This document shows positions 1 to 7,967 of a stretch of 61,376 nucleotides of DNA, in pieces (positions within the stretch are counted from its first letter, which is position 1; each line of letters opens with the position of its first letter). The notes under the pieces were generated by a model. That model was not told the origin of the DNA. It saw only the letters and a list, made by a program, of their open reading frames with translations, and did no database searches. The translations under genes and the position numbers were made by a program. This DNA comes from Opitutia bacterium (lineage in GTDB: Bacteria > Verrucomicrobiota > Verrucomicrobiia > Opitutales > Opitutaceae): NCBI GenBank assembly GCA_947461205.1, contig CANHJG010000012.1:1-61376 (forward strand). Direction: 5' to 3'.

Positions 1-203
1 ACCTCCGTCGCGCCCCAGCGCTCCGCCGACAGCCCGTGCTCGGGCTCCTGCAAGGTCGCGATCGTGACGTCTGCGTCCGGCAGCCACTCCCGAATCCCCG
101 CCGCAATCGCCCCGTGCATCCCGTCCGAGTAAATCGCCGCGACCTCCGCGTCCTGCCGCTCGTCGATATTTTCACCCCAGACAACGACGCGACGAGGTTT
201 CAT
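1..203 (-). CDS. ThuA-like protein (partial, C-terminus outside window)
   Basis: The reading frame starts with ATG at 203 and runs off the left edge, giving 67 residues. It opens MKPRRVVVWGENIDE and continues with a YSDGMHGAIAAGIREWLP segment, which fits the start of ThuA-like proteins: a Rossmann-type first strand followed by the conserved 'Y-x-D-G-x-H-x-x-I' stretch. ThuA-like proteins have a glutamine-amidotransferase-like fold and are linked to trehalose and related sugar catabolism, often beside Gfo/Idh/MocA oxidoreductases like those at 44.9-48.8 kb here. The gene is divergent from radC with about 47 bp between the two starts. Only the N-terminal quarter is visible, so the family call is good but the exact substrate is unknown. 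Confidence 0.7.
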   Translation of the reverse strand, partial: MKPRRVVVWGENIDERQDAEVAAIYSDGMHGAIAAGIREWLPDADVTIATLQEPEHGLSAERWGATE

Positions 204-250
204 GCCGGTTGAGGATTGGCAGGTGACCAAAAACTGTCCAAACCCAGCCC

Positions 251-976
251 GTGGCCGACGCATCCGCTTATCCCGTGCCCAACCGTCTGCGCGAGACGGC
301 CGTCGGCGAGCGTCCCCAGGAACGTCTTGAAAAACTCGGCGCCGCGGCCCTGAGCGACACCGAACTGCTCGCCATGCTCCTGCGCAGTGGCACGCGCGGC
401 TACGACGTACTTACCCTGGCTTCACGCCTGATGGCCGACGCGGGCTCCCTCGCCGGCCTGATCACCTGGCAGGAAAACGATTTCCGAAAACTCAAAGGCG
501 TCGGCCGCGTGAAAGCGCTCCAGCTCCTCACCGTCATGGAAATCGCCCGCCGCGTCCTCGACCAAAAATCCGGCGACGATCCGCCGCTCAACCGCGCCGA
601 CTTTGTGGCCGACTATCTGGCCCCGCTCGCCGTCGGCCTTGAGGTGGAAAAATTCTGGGTGCTCTGCCTCAACCGCAAGAACCGCCTGCTGCGGCGCGTC
701 GAGATCACCTCCGGCACCGCGACCGCCGCCCTCGCCCACCCGCGCGAAGTCTTTCGCGCTGCCATCCGCGTAGCCGCGTGCGCCGTCGTCTGCGCCCACA
801 ACCACCCCAGCGGCGATCCCGCGCCGAGCGCCGCCGATGTGCAGGTCACCCGCCTGCTCCGCGAAGCCGCCAAAACCGTGGATATCGAACTGCTCGACCA
901 TGTGATCATCGGACGCGCCGCGGCGGATCCGCTCGGCCGCGGGTTTTACAGTTTCCGCGCCGCCGGGATGGTGTGA
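251..976 (+). CDS. radC: RadC family JAB/MPN-domain protein
   Basis: 241 residues from a GTG start. The N-terminal part (about residues 15-95) holds the helix-hairpin-helix-like region with RPQERLEKLGAAALSDTELL and the GVGRVKALQLL turn. The C-terminal part (about 115-238) is the MPN/JAB domain with the full JAMM signature: H183-x-H185 followed by PSGDP, P192-S193 and D196. These residues bind zinc in JAMM peptidases. RadC proteins were once tied to DNA repair, but their biochemical role is not settled. Length is normal for the family. The gene stands alone: divergent from the ThuA-like gene and followed by an 829-bp stretch without a convincing gene. Confidence 0.93.
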   Translation: MADASAYPVPNRLRETAVGERPQERLEKLGAAALSDTELLAMLLRSGTRGYDVLTLASRLMADAGSLAGLITWQENDFRKLKGVGRVKALQLLTVMEIARRVLDQKSGDDPPLNRADFVADYLAPLAVGLEVEKFWVLCLNRKNRLLRRVEITSGTATAALAHPREVFRAAIRVAACAVVCAHNHPSGDPAPSAADVQVTRLLREAAKTVDIELLDHVIIGRAAADPLGRGFYSFRAAGMV

Positions 977-1805
977 GCAACTCCCCCCCCACGATTTCCC
1001 GCCTCTCCCGCCGAAGGCGACGCCCTTGACTCCCCCTCTGAGCCCCATCGCCGCCGCCCAGACCGCCGCGGCCCTCGCCCCACGGGCGTGAGGGCTCCGC
1101 CGGGAGCGACGGTCGCAGCGGCCCCGGCGCCCCCCGGCTCGAAAACGGCTTTTGCGCTTCACCGGTGTCGCCGGGCTGCTGGTCGTTGCCATCGCCGGAG
1201 CTTGTTTCTCGCGCAACCGGCCACGCCCGCACCGCGCACCCCGGCACCGACGGCTCCCGCCACAGTCAACCCACCTGCCGGAACCAGTCGTGGATCGCGG
1301 AATGTGCTCGGCGGGCCAGAGAGGATCTCGCGCGGCCGTTGCGGGATTCGCCGGGCCGGTGGCAGACCTCCTGAGCAGCGGTACCAGACTAACGAACCGT
1401 GGCCCCGGCATCGCGACTCTGGCAGGAAAGCCAAGCTCCGGGCTGAATCTTAGGCCGAACTCACGACGCTCGTCGCCGCCCGACCCGAGCTGGCGTTGGC
1501 GCAGATCAAGCAGGGTTCGAGTCGCGCCGCGACGGCGTCGTCGTGCCCCCCCTGGGGGCGCTCAAAAAAGAATCGACCTGCGCACCGTCCACCGCGGCCG
1601 GCGCCCGGACGCGCTCCCTGCCCGCTGACTCGTCCGATTTCACTCCCGCAAAGCGATGCGATGCAGGGTGCGGGCCTCGCTGCCCGCCACCTCCACCCGA
1701 CCCCACGCATCGCTCCTTGGAGCGATCTCCCGGCCCTCGCCAAAGTCACCGCCGACCACAGGCCCACGGATTTGCCTAGGGGGGCATCCGGCCACTCAAC
1801 GCGCG
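977..1805. other. 829-bp stretch without an intact gene; possible gene relic
   Basis: No frame here gives a convincing protein. The plus strand has scraps that look like former coding sequence in different frames: from TTG 1152 a hydrophobic segment FTGVAGLLVVAIAGACF like a membrane anchor, then in another frame a Pro/Ala/Thr-rich linker (about 1210-1290, QPATPAPRTPAPTAPAT), and after a stop near 1450 the segment AELTTLVAARPELALAQIKQ. Read together they suggest an anchored protein with a flexible linker that has collected frameshifts. No parent family is recognised. I see no clear hairpin terminator or tRNA. Confidence 0.35.
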
Positions 1806-3119
1806 CTAAAAATCCTGCAAACGCCCCTCGCCCGCTCCGACCCCGGGGCCGATCTGCGCCATGACCTCACCCAACAAATAAATGGATCCGGTGACGACCA
1901 CGACATCGTCGGCCCCGCCCGCCGTGCAGCGCCCGGCCGACGGAAACAGCCCCTCCACCGTCGCGCGCACCACCCGTCCACCCCGCGCGCGGAAATCCGC
2001 CGGCACGAGCGCTTCCAGTTCCGCCTGGCTGCACGCACGCGCCTGATTCGGCACGACAAAGTGAATCTCCTGCGCATGCCGGCAAATCGTCTCGATCAGC
2101 GGCTGCGCCCGCGCCACCCCGAGCACGCCCGTGATCACCACCGGCGCCCGCCCTGTCTCCGCGACCAGCTGCGTCAGATTCGTCTCGAGCACCTGCGCCC
2201 CCTCGGGATTGTGCGACGCATCCAGAATCGCGATTCGGCCGCCGATCCGCACCCGCTGCCAACGCCCCGGCCAGTCCACGTGCGCCAGCCCTCGGGTAAC
2301 CGCCGCATCCGTGATCCGCCATTTCGCCGGCAACGCCCGCGCCACCAGCGTCGCCGTGGCCGCGTTCCACCGCTGGTAGTCGCCTTCCAGATTGGTGTGC
2401 GGATAACGCTCCAGCTCCTCGCCGAACTCCGCCGTGACCGACATCACCCGCGCGCCGCGCCCCGCCGCGATCCCGCGGATCACCTGCTCCGCCACCGCCG
2501 GCATACGCCCGATCACCACCGGTCGTCCGGGCTTGATGATCCCGGCTTTCTCCGCCGCGATCTGCCCCACTTCGTTGCCCAGGAACTCGCAGTGATCGAG
2601 CCCGATCGACGTGATCACACCCACCTCCGGCGTCACGATGTTCGTCGCGTCGAGCCGGCCGCCCAGGCCGACCTCAATCACACTCACATCGCAGCCCTTC
2701 CGCACAAACTGCAGCAATGCCATCGCCGTCATGAACTCAAAAAAACTCGGATGGTCGTCCGCATTCGCCCGCGCCGCCCGCTCCGCCGCCGGCCGCAGCT
2801 CGCGGGTGTAAGCCGAGATTTCCGCCTCCGTGAGCGCCCGCCGCTCCACCTGGACGCGCTCCCCGAGTTTCACTAAATGCGGCGACGTGTAGAGCCCCGT
2901 GCGCCAGCCTGCGGCCTGCAGGATCGCGTCGAGCATCGCGGCCACCGAGCCCTTGCCGTTCGTCCCCGCTACATGCACGCACGGCACCGCCCGTTCGGGA
3001 TGACCGATCTCGGCCGCAAGCAGTCGCATGCGATCGATGCCGAAGCGCACCCCACGGGCTTTCAAACCGAAGAGATACTCCGTCACCGCCCCGTAATCGG
3101 TCGGTTCACCGGTGGACAT
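1806..3119 (-). CDS. folC: Folylpolyglutamate/dihydrofolate synthase
   Basis: 437 residues, the usual FolC length. The protein adds glutamate to folates (and possibly to dihydropteroate) with ATP in the cytoplasm. Visible signatures are the Mur-ligase-type P-loop HVAGTNGKGS (residues 49-58), the GGRLDATN motif, the SIGLDHCEFLG stretch, the AAEKAGIIKPGRPV segment and DASHNPEG in the C-terminal domain. It is the last gene of the minus-strand run truA-comF-accD-folC, 27 bp after accD. Coupling of accD and folC in one transcript is common in bacteria. Start ATG at 3119 is taken because it places the N-terminal helix before the P-loop as expected. Confidence 0.95.
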   Translation of the reverse strand: MSTGEPTDYGAVTEYLFGLKARGVRFGIDRMRLLAAEIGHPERAVPCVHVAGTNGKGSVAAMLDAILQAAGWRTGLYTSPHLVKLGERVQVERRALTEAEISAYTRELRPAAERAARANADDHPSFFEFMTAMALLQFVRKGCDVSVIEVGLGGRLDATNIVTPEVGVITSIGLDHCEFLGNEVGQIAAEKAGIIKPGRPVVIGRMPAVAEQVIRGIAAGRGARVMSVTAEFGEELERYPHTNLEGDYQRWNAATATLVARALPAKWRITDAAVTRGLAHVDWPGRWQRVRIGGRIAILDASHNPEGAQVLETNLTQLVAETGRAPVVITGVLGVARAQPLIETICRHAQEIHFVVPNQARACSQAELEALVPADFRARGGRVVRATVEGLFPSAGRCTAGGADDVVVVTGSIYLLGEVMAQIGPGVGAGEGRLQDF

Positions 3120-3146
3120 GGGCAGCGTCGCCGTCGTCGGCCGTGG

Positions 3147-4019
3147 TCAGTTTCTCACCGCGGCCGCCACCGGGGTTTTCTTCCCCACGTAAACCGCCAG
3201 CAGCAGATCGCGCAACCGGTCGCGCAGAGCCAGGCGGCTCACGATCTGGTCGATCAAGCCGTGCTTCAGCAAAAACTCCGCCGTCTGGAAGCCGGCCGGC
3301 AACGTCTGCTTCGTCGTGTCTTTGATCACTCGGGCGCCCGCAAATCCCACGAGCGCTCCCGGCTCGGCGAGGATAATGTCGCCCAAGGTCGCGAAACTGG
3401 CCGTGACGCCGCCCATGGTCGGGTGCGTCAGCACCGAAATATAGGGCAGCTTCGCCGCCGCCAGCCGGCCGAGGGCCGCGCTCGTTTTCGCCATCTGCAT
3501 GAGCGAATAGATCCCTTCCTGCATGCGCGCGCCGCCCGAAGCGCTGAAAATAATGCACGGGAGCTTCTTTTTCGCGGCCGTCTCGATCGCCCGGGTGATT
3601 TTCTCGCCGGCCGCCGCGCCCATCGCACCGCCGCAAAAACGAAAATCCATCACCGCCACCGAAACCTCGATCCCGTGGATCTTGCCCGTGCCACACACCA
3701 CAGCCTCGGGCAAACCGCTGTCCCGCTCGTAGCGCTTGAGCCGCTCCGGATAAGGCTGGGAATCGATGAACTTCAACGGATCGCTCGATTTCACCCCCGC
3801 CTCGGCCTCCACGAACGTGCCCTCGTCAAACAGCTTCGCGATCCGCGCCCGCGCCCCGATCGGAAAATGATGGCCGCTCTTCGGCACCACCATCTGGTTG
3901 TCCTCAATTTCCTTGTTGAAGATAATTTCCCCGCTGGCGGGGTCCTTCGTGTAGACGCCCTTGGGGATGTCTTTTTTGCGGGTCTTGCGGACGGTGTAGG
4001 TGGGTTTGTCGAAATGCAT
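3147..4019 (-). CDS. accD: Acetyl-CoA carboxylase carboxyltransferase beta subunit, without zinc-ribbon cysteines
   Basis: 290 residues. With AccA it forms the carboxyltransferase that moves CO2 from carboxybiotin to acetyl-CoA in fatty acid synthesis. The crotonase-like domain is intact: GAMGAAAGEKITRAIE, SASGGARMQEG, LPYISVLTHPTMGGVTASFA and GFAGARVIKDT. The N-terminus aligns with the family zinc ribbon (KDIPKGVYTKDPASGE, then NQMVVPKSGHHFP), but the four zinc-binding cysteines are absent: the CxxC pairs read D-P-A-S and V-P-K-S, and no Cys occurs in the first 100 residues. This is a substitution rather than a deletion, since the flanking residues are kept. The gene lies 12 bp after comF and 27 bp before folC. 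accA is not in the window. Confidence 0.95.
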   Translation of the reverse strand: MHFDKPTYTVRKTRKKDIPKGVYTKDPASGEIIFNKEIEDNQMVVPKSGHHFPIGARARIAKLFDEGTFVEAEAGVKSSDPLKFIDSQPYPERLKRYERDSGLPEAVVCGTGKIHGIEVSVAVMDFRFCGGAMGAAAGEKITRAIETAAKKKLPCIIFSASGGARMQEGIYSLMQMAKTSAALGRLAAAKLPYISVLTHPTMGGVTASFATLGDIILAEPGALVGFAGARVIKDTTKQTLPAGFQTAEFLLKHGLIDQIVSRLALRDRLRDLLLAVYVGKKTPVAAAVRN

Positions 4020-4031
4020 GGCAGGGAGAGT

Positions 4032-4811
4032 TCAGCCGTGGCCGAAGGTAACGACGTCGAGCTTCAGGCCACCCGCGCGCCGCAGCGTCTGGGCGCAGCG
4101 GTTGAGCGTGGAGCCTGTCGTGAAAACATCGTCGACGATGACATAATGAAGGTCGGGATTAAGGGCGGCGCCCCGGGCCAGCGCAAAGGCATTCTTCAGA
4201 TTCGCCATTCGACTGCGTCGGTCAAACGCCGTCTGGGTCGGCGTGTCCTCCACGCGCCGCAGCACGGCCTCGACCCGCGCGCCGCCACCCGCCACCCGCG
4301 CGAGCCGGGCCGCGAGCAGCGCCGTCTGGTTGAAACCGCGCTCGCGCTCCTTGCGCGGATGCAGCGGCACCGGCACCAGCACCGCCCCGCGGACCAGCGC
4401 GCACACGTGCGCCGCCCGCCGAAAAATCGCCTCCATGTCCGAGAGCACATGCAGCCCCCGGTGATACTTGAGTTCGATCACCAGGGCCCGCGCCGGACCC
4501 TTGAACAGCACCGCGGTGCGCCCTTCGCGAAACGCCGGCTGCAGCCCTGCGCAATGCGGACACACCCGCTCGCCCTCGACCTCGCCGAAGAACGGCGAGC
4601 CACACGTCGTGCAATGCGGCGGCTGCACAAAATCGAGCTGAGCCACACACCGCGCGCACAGATGCCGAAACCCGCCGTCCGGCGTTAAGCCGTCCGCCTC
4701 CGCCTCGCGGAGATCGGACGCCACTTCGACCAACCCGCGGCAATGGACGCACGACGGCGGAAACACCGCATCGCTCAACCCCCGGACGAGTTGGCTCAGC
4801 CACGGCTTCAT
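4032..4811 (-). CDS. comF: ComF family phosphoribosyltransferase-like protein
   Basis: 259 residues. The N-terminal third has four cysteine pairs of zinc-finger type (PPSCVHC, HLCARC, HCTTC, RVCPHC). The middle has AVLFKGPARALVIELKY, typical of ComF/GntX proteins, and the C-terminal half is a type I phosphoribosyltransferase domain with the PRPP-binding loop YVIVDDVFTTGSTL. Family members are linked to DNA uptake in naturally competent bacteria, but many non-competent species have them and the reaction is unknown. The start overlaps the truA stop by 4 bp, so the two are translationally coupled. Confidence 0.9.
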   Translation of the reverse strand: MKPWLSQLVRGLSDAVFPPSCVHCRGLVEVASDLREAEADGLTPDGGFRHLCARCVAQLDFVQPPHCTTCGSPFFGEVEGERVCPHCAGLQPAFREGRTAVLFKGPARALVIELKYHRGLHVLSDMEAIFRRAAHVCALVRGAVLVPVPLHPRKERERGFNQTALLAARLARVAGGGARVEAVLRRVEDTPTQTAFDRRSRMANLKNAFALARGAALNPDLHYVIVDDVFTTGSTLNRCAQTLRRAGGLKLDVVTFGHG

Positions 4812-5569
4812 CGGTAAAATACCTTTTCCAGAAAAAGTCCCTGCGGCGGCGCCGTTTTCACGAGCGCGGTGCGCTCCCGCGACAACAGGATTTCGCGGAC
4901 CCGTTCCGGCGTGAGCCGGCCCTCGCCCACCGCGAGCAGGGCCCCGACCAGGCTCCGCACCATTTTGTAGAGAAAGCCCTCCGCCTCTGCGGTGATCCGC
5001 AGCCGTCGCCCGCGCCGCACGAGCTCCAGCCGGCTCACGTTGCGCACGGCGTCTTCCCGCTCGGTCCCGTTGAGCGCCGTGAACGCCCGGAAATCGTGCC
5101 GCCCGCGCAACACCGCCGCCGCGGCCTCCATCGCCGCGAGATCAAGCGGCCGCAACACCTGCAGACAAAACGGCCGCACGAACGGGTCGGCGTCGCCGAG
5201 CTGGACATGGTAAACATAGCGCTTTTTCGTCGCCTGGAATCGCGCGTGAAAGTCCGCCGCGACCACCCGGACGCTGCGGATCTGGATCGTCTCGGGCAGT
5301 CCCGTGCGGAGCGCCCGGACCAGCCGGTCCGCGCCGTGCTCCCACTTCGCGTCAAAGTGAAATACCTGCCCGCGAGCATGCACCCCCGAATCCGTCCGCC
5401 CGCTGCCGTGAATGCGCACCGGCGCCTTGAACACGTCCTCCAGGCGCGCCTCGATCACGTCCTGCACCCCGGCGGCCCCGGCCTGGCTCTGCCAGCCGGT
5501 GAAGCCCGTGCCGTCGTAGGCACACACACATTTCCAGCGTCGGATTTCGGCGGATTGCTTGACGGGCAT
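4808..5569 (-). CDS. truA: tRNA pseudouridine(38-40) synthase TruA
   Basis: 253 residues from ATG at 5569. A longer open frame reaches 6070 on this strand, but the extra part is antisense to the HAD gene and unlike TruA, so it is rejected. The protein starts MPVKQSAEIRRWKC, then the typical first strand CAYDGTGFTGWQSQ. The catalytic aspartate lies in GSGRTDSGVHARGQ. The family C-terminal motif FLYKMVRSLVGALLAVGEG is present. TruA isomerises uridines 38-40 in the tRNA anticodon arm. It is the first gene of the truA-comF-accD-folC run and is divergent from the HAD gene, with 51 bp between the starts that must hold both promoters. Confidence 0.95.
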   Translation of the reverse strand: MPVKQSAEIRRWKCVCAYDGTGFTGWQSQAGAAGVQDVIEARLEDVFKAPVRIHGSGRTDSGVHARGQVFHFDAKWEHGADRLVRALRTGLPETIQIRSVRVVAADFHARFQATKKRYVYHVQLGDADPFVRPFCLQVLRPLDLAAMEAAAAVLRGRHDFRAFTALNGTEREDAVRNVSRLELVRRGRRLRITAEAEGFLYKMVRSLVGALLAVGEGRLTPERVREILLSRERTALVKTAPPQGLFLEKVFYR

Positions 5570-5620
5570 CGCCGGAGGTTGCGCACCACGCGGGTGCCTG
5601 TCCAAAGTGTTTTTTCGCCC

Positions 5621-6304
5621 ATGCCCCTCACCGCACACCGCCACTTGATCTGGGATTGGAACGGCACCCTCCTCGACGACCTCGACCTGTCCGTCGACGT
5701 CATGAACGCTCTCCTCGCGCGGCGCGGATTGCCGCGCCTCGACCGCGCGCGCTACCACGCGCTCTTCGATTTCCCGGTGCGCACTTACTACGGCCGCCTC
5801 GGTTTCGATCCCGCGATCGACAGCTTTGACCGGCTCAGCGTGGAGTTTATTTCCGGTTACGACGCCCGCCGGTTCGAAAGTTCGCTCCATCGGGGCGCTG
5901 CGGGGGTGCTCGCCGCCGCCGCCGGGGCCGGGCTGCGCCAATCGATTCTTTCGGCCTACCGTCACGAAACCCTCCACGAGATCGTCGCTCACTTCGGCCT
6001 CACCGCGCACTTCGACCAGATCGCCGGCCTCGATAACATCCACGCCCACAGCAAAGTCGCCCTCGGTCACGCCCTCGTCCGCCGTCTCGCCGTCCCGCCG
6101 GCCGAAATCCTCCTCGTCGGCGACACCTTACACGACCTCGAGGTCGCCCATGAACTCGGCGTCGATTGCGCGCTCATCGCCGGCGGACACCATCCCGCCT
6201 CCCGCCTGCAGGCCACCGGCGCGCGCGTCTATCCGGACCTCGCCGCCTTCGCCGCCGCCCACGGACTTCAGGGCCCGTCCGACTCGGGCGGCGGAAAAAT
6301 CTGA
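5621..6304 (+). CDS. HAD family hydrolase (phosphoglycolate phosphatase-like)
   Basis: 227 residues from ATG at 5621; the frame is open further upstream, but that part is antisense to truA. Motif I is WDWNGTLLDD, with Asp12 as nucleophile but Asn instead of the second Asp of DxDGT, a variant seen in some phosphatase-like members. The cap domain covers about residues 20-85. Motif II (ILSAYRHE), a lysine in HSKVALGHAL and motif IV (LLVGDTLHDLEVAHELG) follow. It is probably a small-molecule phosphatase; the substrate cannot be read from the sequence. The 3' end overlaps the convergent ruvX stop by 37 bp. Confidence 0.88.
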   Translation: MPLTAHRHLIWDWNGTLLDDLDLSVDVMNALLARRGLPRLDRARYHALFDFPVRTYYGRLGFDPAIDSFDRLSVEFISGYDARRFESSLHRGAAGVLAAAAGAGLRQSILSAYRHETLHEIVAHFGLTAHFDQIAGLDNIHAHSKVALGHALVRRLAVPPAEILLVGDTLHDLEVAHELGVDCALIAGGHHPASRLQATGARVYPDLAAFAAAHGLQGPSDSGGGKI

Positions 6305-6699
6305 TTCAGGTAATCCTGCAAAATCAACGTCGCCGCCCGAGAATCGATGATCCCGCTCGCGCGGACCGCGCGACGCTTCGATTTCGCGATGCTCGATTCC
6401 GCCTCGTAGCTCGTCAGCCGCTCGTCCACGAGGTGCACCGGCTTGCCGAGCTCCGCGCTGAGCTGCGCGGCAAACGCCTCGGCCTCCTTCGCCTTCGGCC
6501 CGACCGTGTCGTCCATGTTCAGCGGATGCCCGATCACGATCTCGTCAGCGCGCCGGTCCCGGAGCACTTGGAGTAACGCACTGCGCCGCTCCCCCGGATC
6601 CGCCGCCGTCAGCGCGGCCAACGGCGTGGCGACGCCCAGTTCGTCCCCGAACGCGAGTCCGATACGACGGGTGCCAAGGTCGATGCCGATGTAGCGCAT
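6268..6699 (-). CDS. ruvX: Putative pre-16S rRNA nuclease / Holliday junction resolvase-like RuvX
   Basis: 143 residues, the normal YqgF/RuvX length. It starts MRYIGIDLGTRRIGLAFGD, the RNase H-like first strand with the catalytic Asp. GHPLNMDDTVGPKAKEAEAFA and VDERLTSYEAES follow, the latter holding the second acidic residue, and a late Asp lies in the IIDSRAATLILQDYL segment. Family members process the 5' end of 16S rRNA, and a role in recombination has also been proposed. The 3' end overlaps the convergent HAD gene by 37 bp. The start is 77 bp from the divergent MoeB-like gene. Confidence 0.92.
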   Translation of the reverse strand: MRYIGIDLGTRRIGLAFGDELGVATPLAALTAADPGERRSALLQVLRDRRADEIVIGHPLNMDDTVGPKAKEAEAFAAQLSAELGKPVHLVDERLTSYEAESSIAKSKRRAVRASGIIDSRAATLILQDYLNQIFPPPESDGP

Positions 6700-6776
6700 C
6701 CGCCGATTCCCGCCGCGCGTCGCGCCGGGCGCAATTTCATTTGCGACGCCGCCGCTTCCCGCTCTCTTTCGCCGCC

Positions 6777-7946
6777 ATGGCCGAACCGCTGCCCCACCTT
6801 TCGCCCGCCGAGCTTGCCCGCTACAGCCGGCATATCCTGCTCGCGGAGATCGGCGTCGACGGGCAGCGCAAACTCGCCGCCGCTCGCGTGCTCGTCGTCG
6901 GCGCCGGCGGGCTCGGCAGTCCCGCCGCCCTCTACCTCGCCGCCGCCGGCGTCGGCACCCTGGGCATCGCCGACTTCGACCGCGTCGCCGACCACAATCT
7001 GCAGCGCCAACTCCTGCACGATACCGCCTCGGTCGGAGAACCGAAAGTCGCCTCCGCCCTCCGCCGCCTCCGCGCCACCAATCCCTTTGTCACGGTCGTC
7101 GCGCACCCCGAGGGCGTGACCGCCGAAAACGCCCTCGCCCTTTTCGCCGGCTACGACGTCGTCGTCGACGGCACGGACAATTTCATATCGCGCTATCGCA
7201 ACCACGACGCCGCGTTCTTCACCCGCAAGCCGCTCGTCTACGGCAGCGTCTTCACGTTCGAAGGCCAAGTCGCCGTGTTCGATTCAGCCCGCGGCGGCCC
7301 CTGCTATCGTTGCCTTTTTCCCACCCCTCCCGAGGCGGGCAGCGTGCCCGGCTGCGGCGAGGCCGGCGTGCTCGGGGCGCTCTGCGGCGTGATCGGCAGC
7401 CTCCAAGCCTTGGAGGCCATCAAACTCATCACCGGCATCGGCCGCTCCCTCGTCGGCCGGCTACTGACCTACAATGCCCTCACCCAAGATTTCCAGACCC
7501 TCACCTTGCCTCGCGACCCGGCGTGCCCGCTCTGCGGCACCACCCCGCGCATCACCCGCCTCGTCGCTACGTCCGATTCTGCCAGCTGCACGCCCCTTCC
7601 CTCCCCTATGCCTGCCGAAGACTATCCGCTCGAAATCTCCGTGACCGAAGCCAAACGCCTCGTCGACGAATCGCCGGGCGGCGTCCTCCTCGTCGACGTG
7701 CGCGAGCCCTACGAAGTCGCCATTGCGGGCCTCCGGGGTGCGGCACTGATTCCGCTGGGTCAGATCCCCGCCCGGGTCCAGACGCTCCCCCACGACAAAC
7801 ATCTTTTGATCATGTGCCACCACGGCGGCCGCAGTCTGCGCGTCACCCAGTTTTTGCGGGCGCAGGGTTACACCGCCGTCAGCAACATTGCCGGCGGCAT
7901 CGACGCGTGGGCCGAACAGATCGAACCCGCGCTCGCCCGCTATTGA
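6777..7946 (+). CDS. moeB: MoeB/ThiF-type adenylyltransferase fused to a rhodanese domain
   Basis: 389 residues from ATG at 6777; a TTG 36 bp upstream is less likely. Residues 1-260 form a ubiquitin-activating E1-like domain: the ATP-binding loop VVGAGGLGSP, IADFDRVADHNLQRQ, DGTDNFISRY and the two zinc CxxC pairs (CYRC and CPLC). Residues about 285-385 are a rhodanese domain with catalytic Cys in LIMCHHGGRS. Such fusions adenylate the C-terminal glycine of ThiS/MoaD-like carriers and transfer sulfur to it, for molybdopterin, thiamine or tRNA thiolation. No carrier protein gene is in the window, so the pathway is open. The gene is convergent with the aminotransferase gene, with 21 bp between stops. 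Confidence 0.92.
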   Translation: MAEPLPHLSPAELARYSRHILLAEIGVDGQRKLAAARVLVVGAGGLGSPAALYLAAAGVGTLGIADFDRVADHNLQRQLLHDTASVGEPKVASALRRLRATNPFVTVVAHPEGVTAENALALFAGYDVVVDGTDNFISRYRNHDAAFFTRKPLVYGSVFTFEGQVAVFDSARGGPCYRCLFPTPPEAGSVPGCGEAGVLGALCGVIGSLQALEAIKLITGIGRSLVGRLLTYNALTQDFQTLTLPRDPACPLCGTTPRITRLVATSDSASCTPLPSPMPAEDYPLEISVTEAKRLVDESPGGVLLVDVREPYEVAIAGLRGAALIPLGQIPARVQTLPHDKHLLIMCHHGGRSLRVTQFLRAQGYTAVSNIAGGIDAWAEQIEPALARY

Positions 7947-7967
7947 GCTGAGTCGGACGCAACCGCG

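Noticed and set aside
2877-4688. 603-residue open frame on the plus strand opposite accD and comF
   Set aside because: It is Arg/His-rich, has no family features and lies antisense to two clear genes; high-GC shadow frame.
5570-6070. N-terminal extension of TruA
   Set aside because: The added residues are antisense to the HAD gene and unlike any TruA; the standard start at 5569 gives a normal protein.
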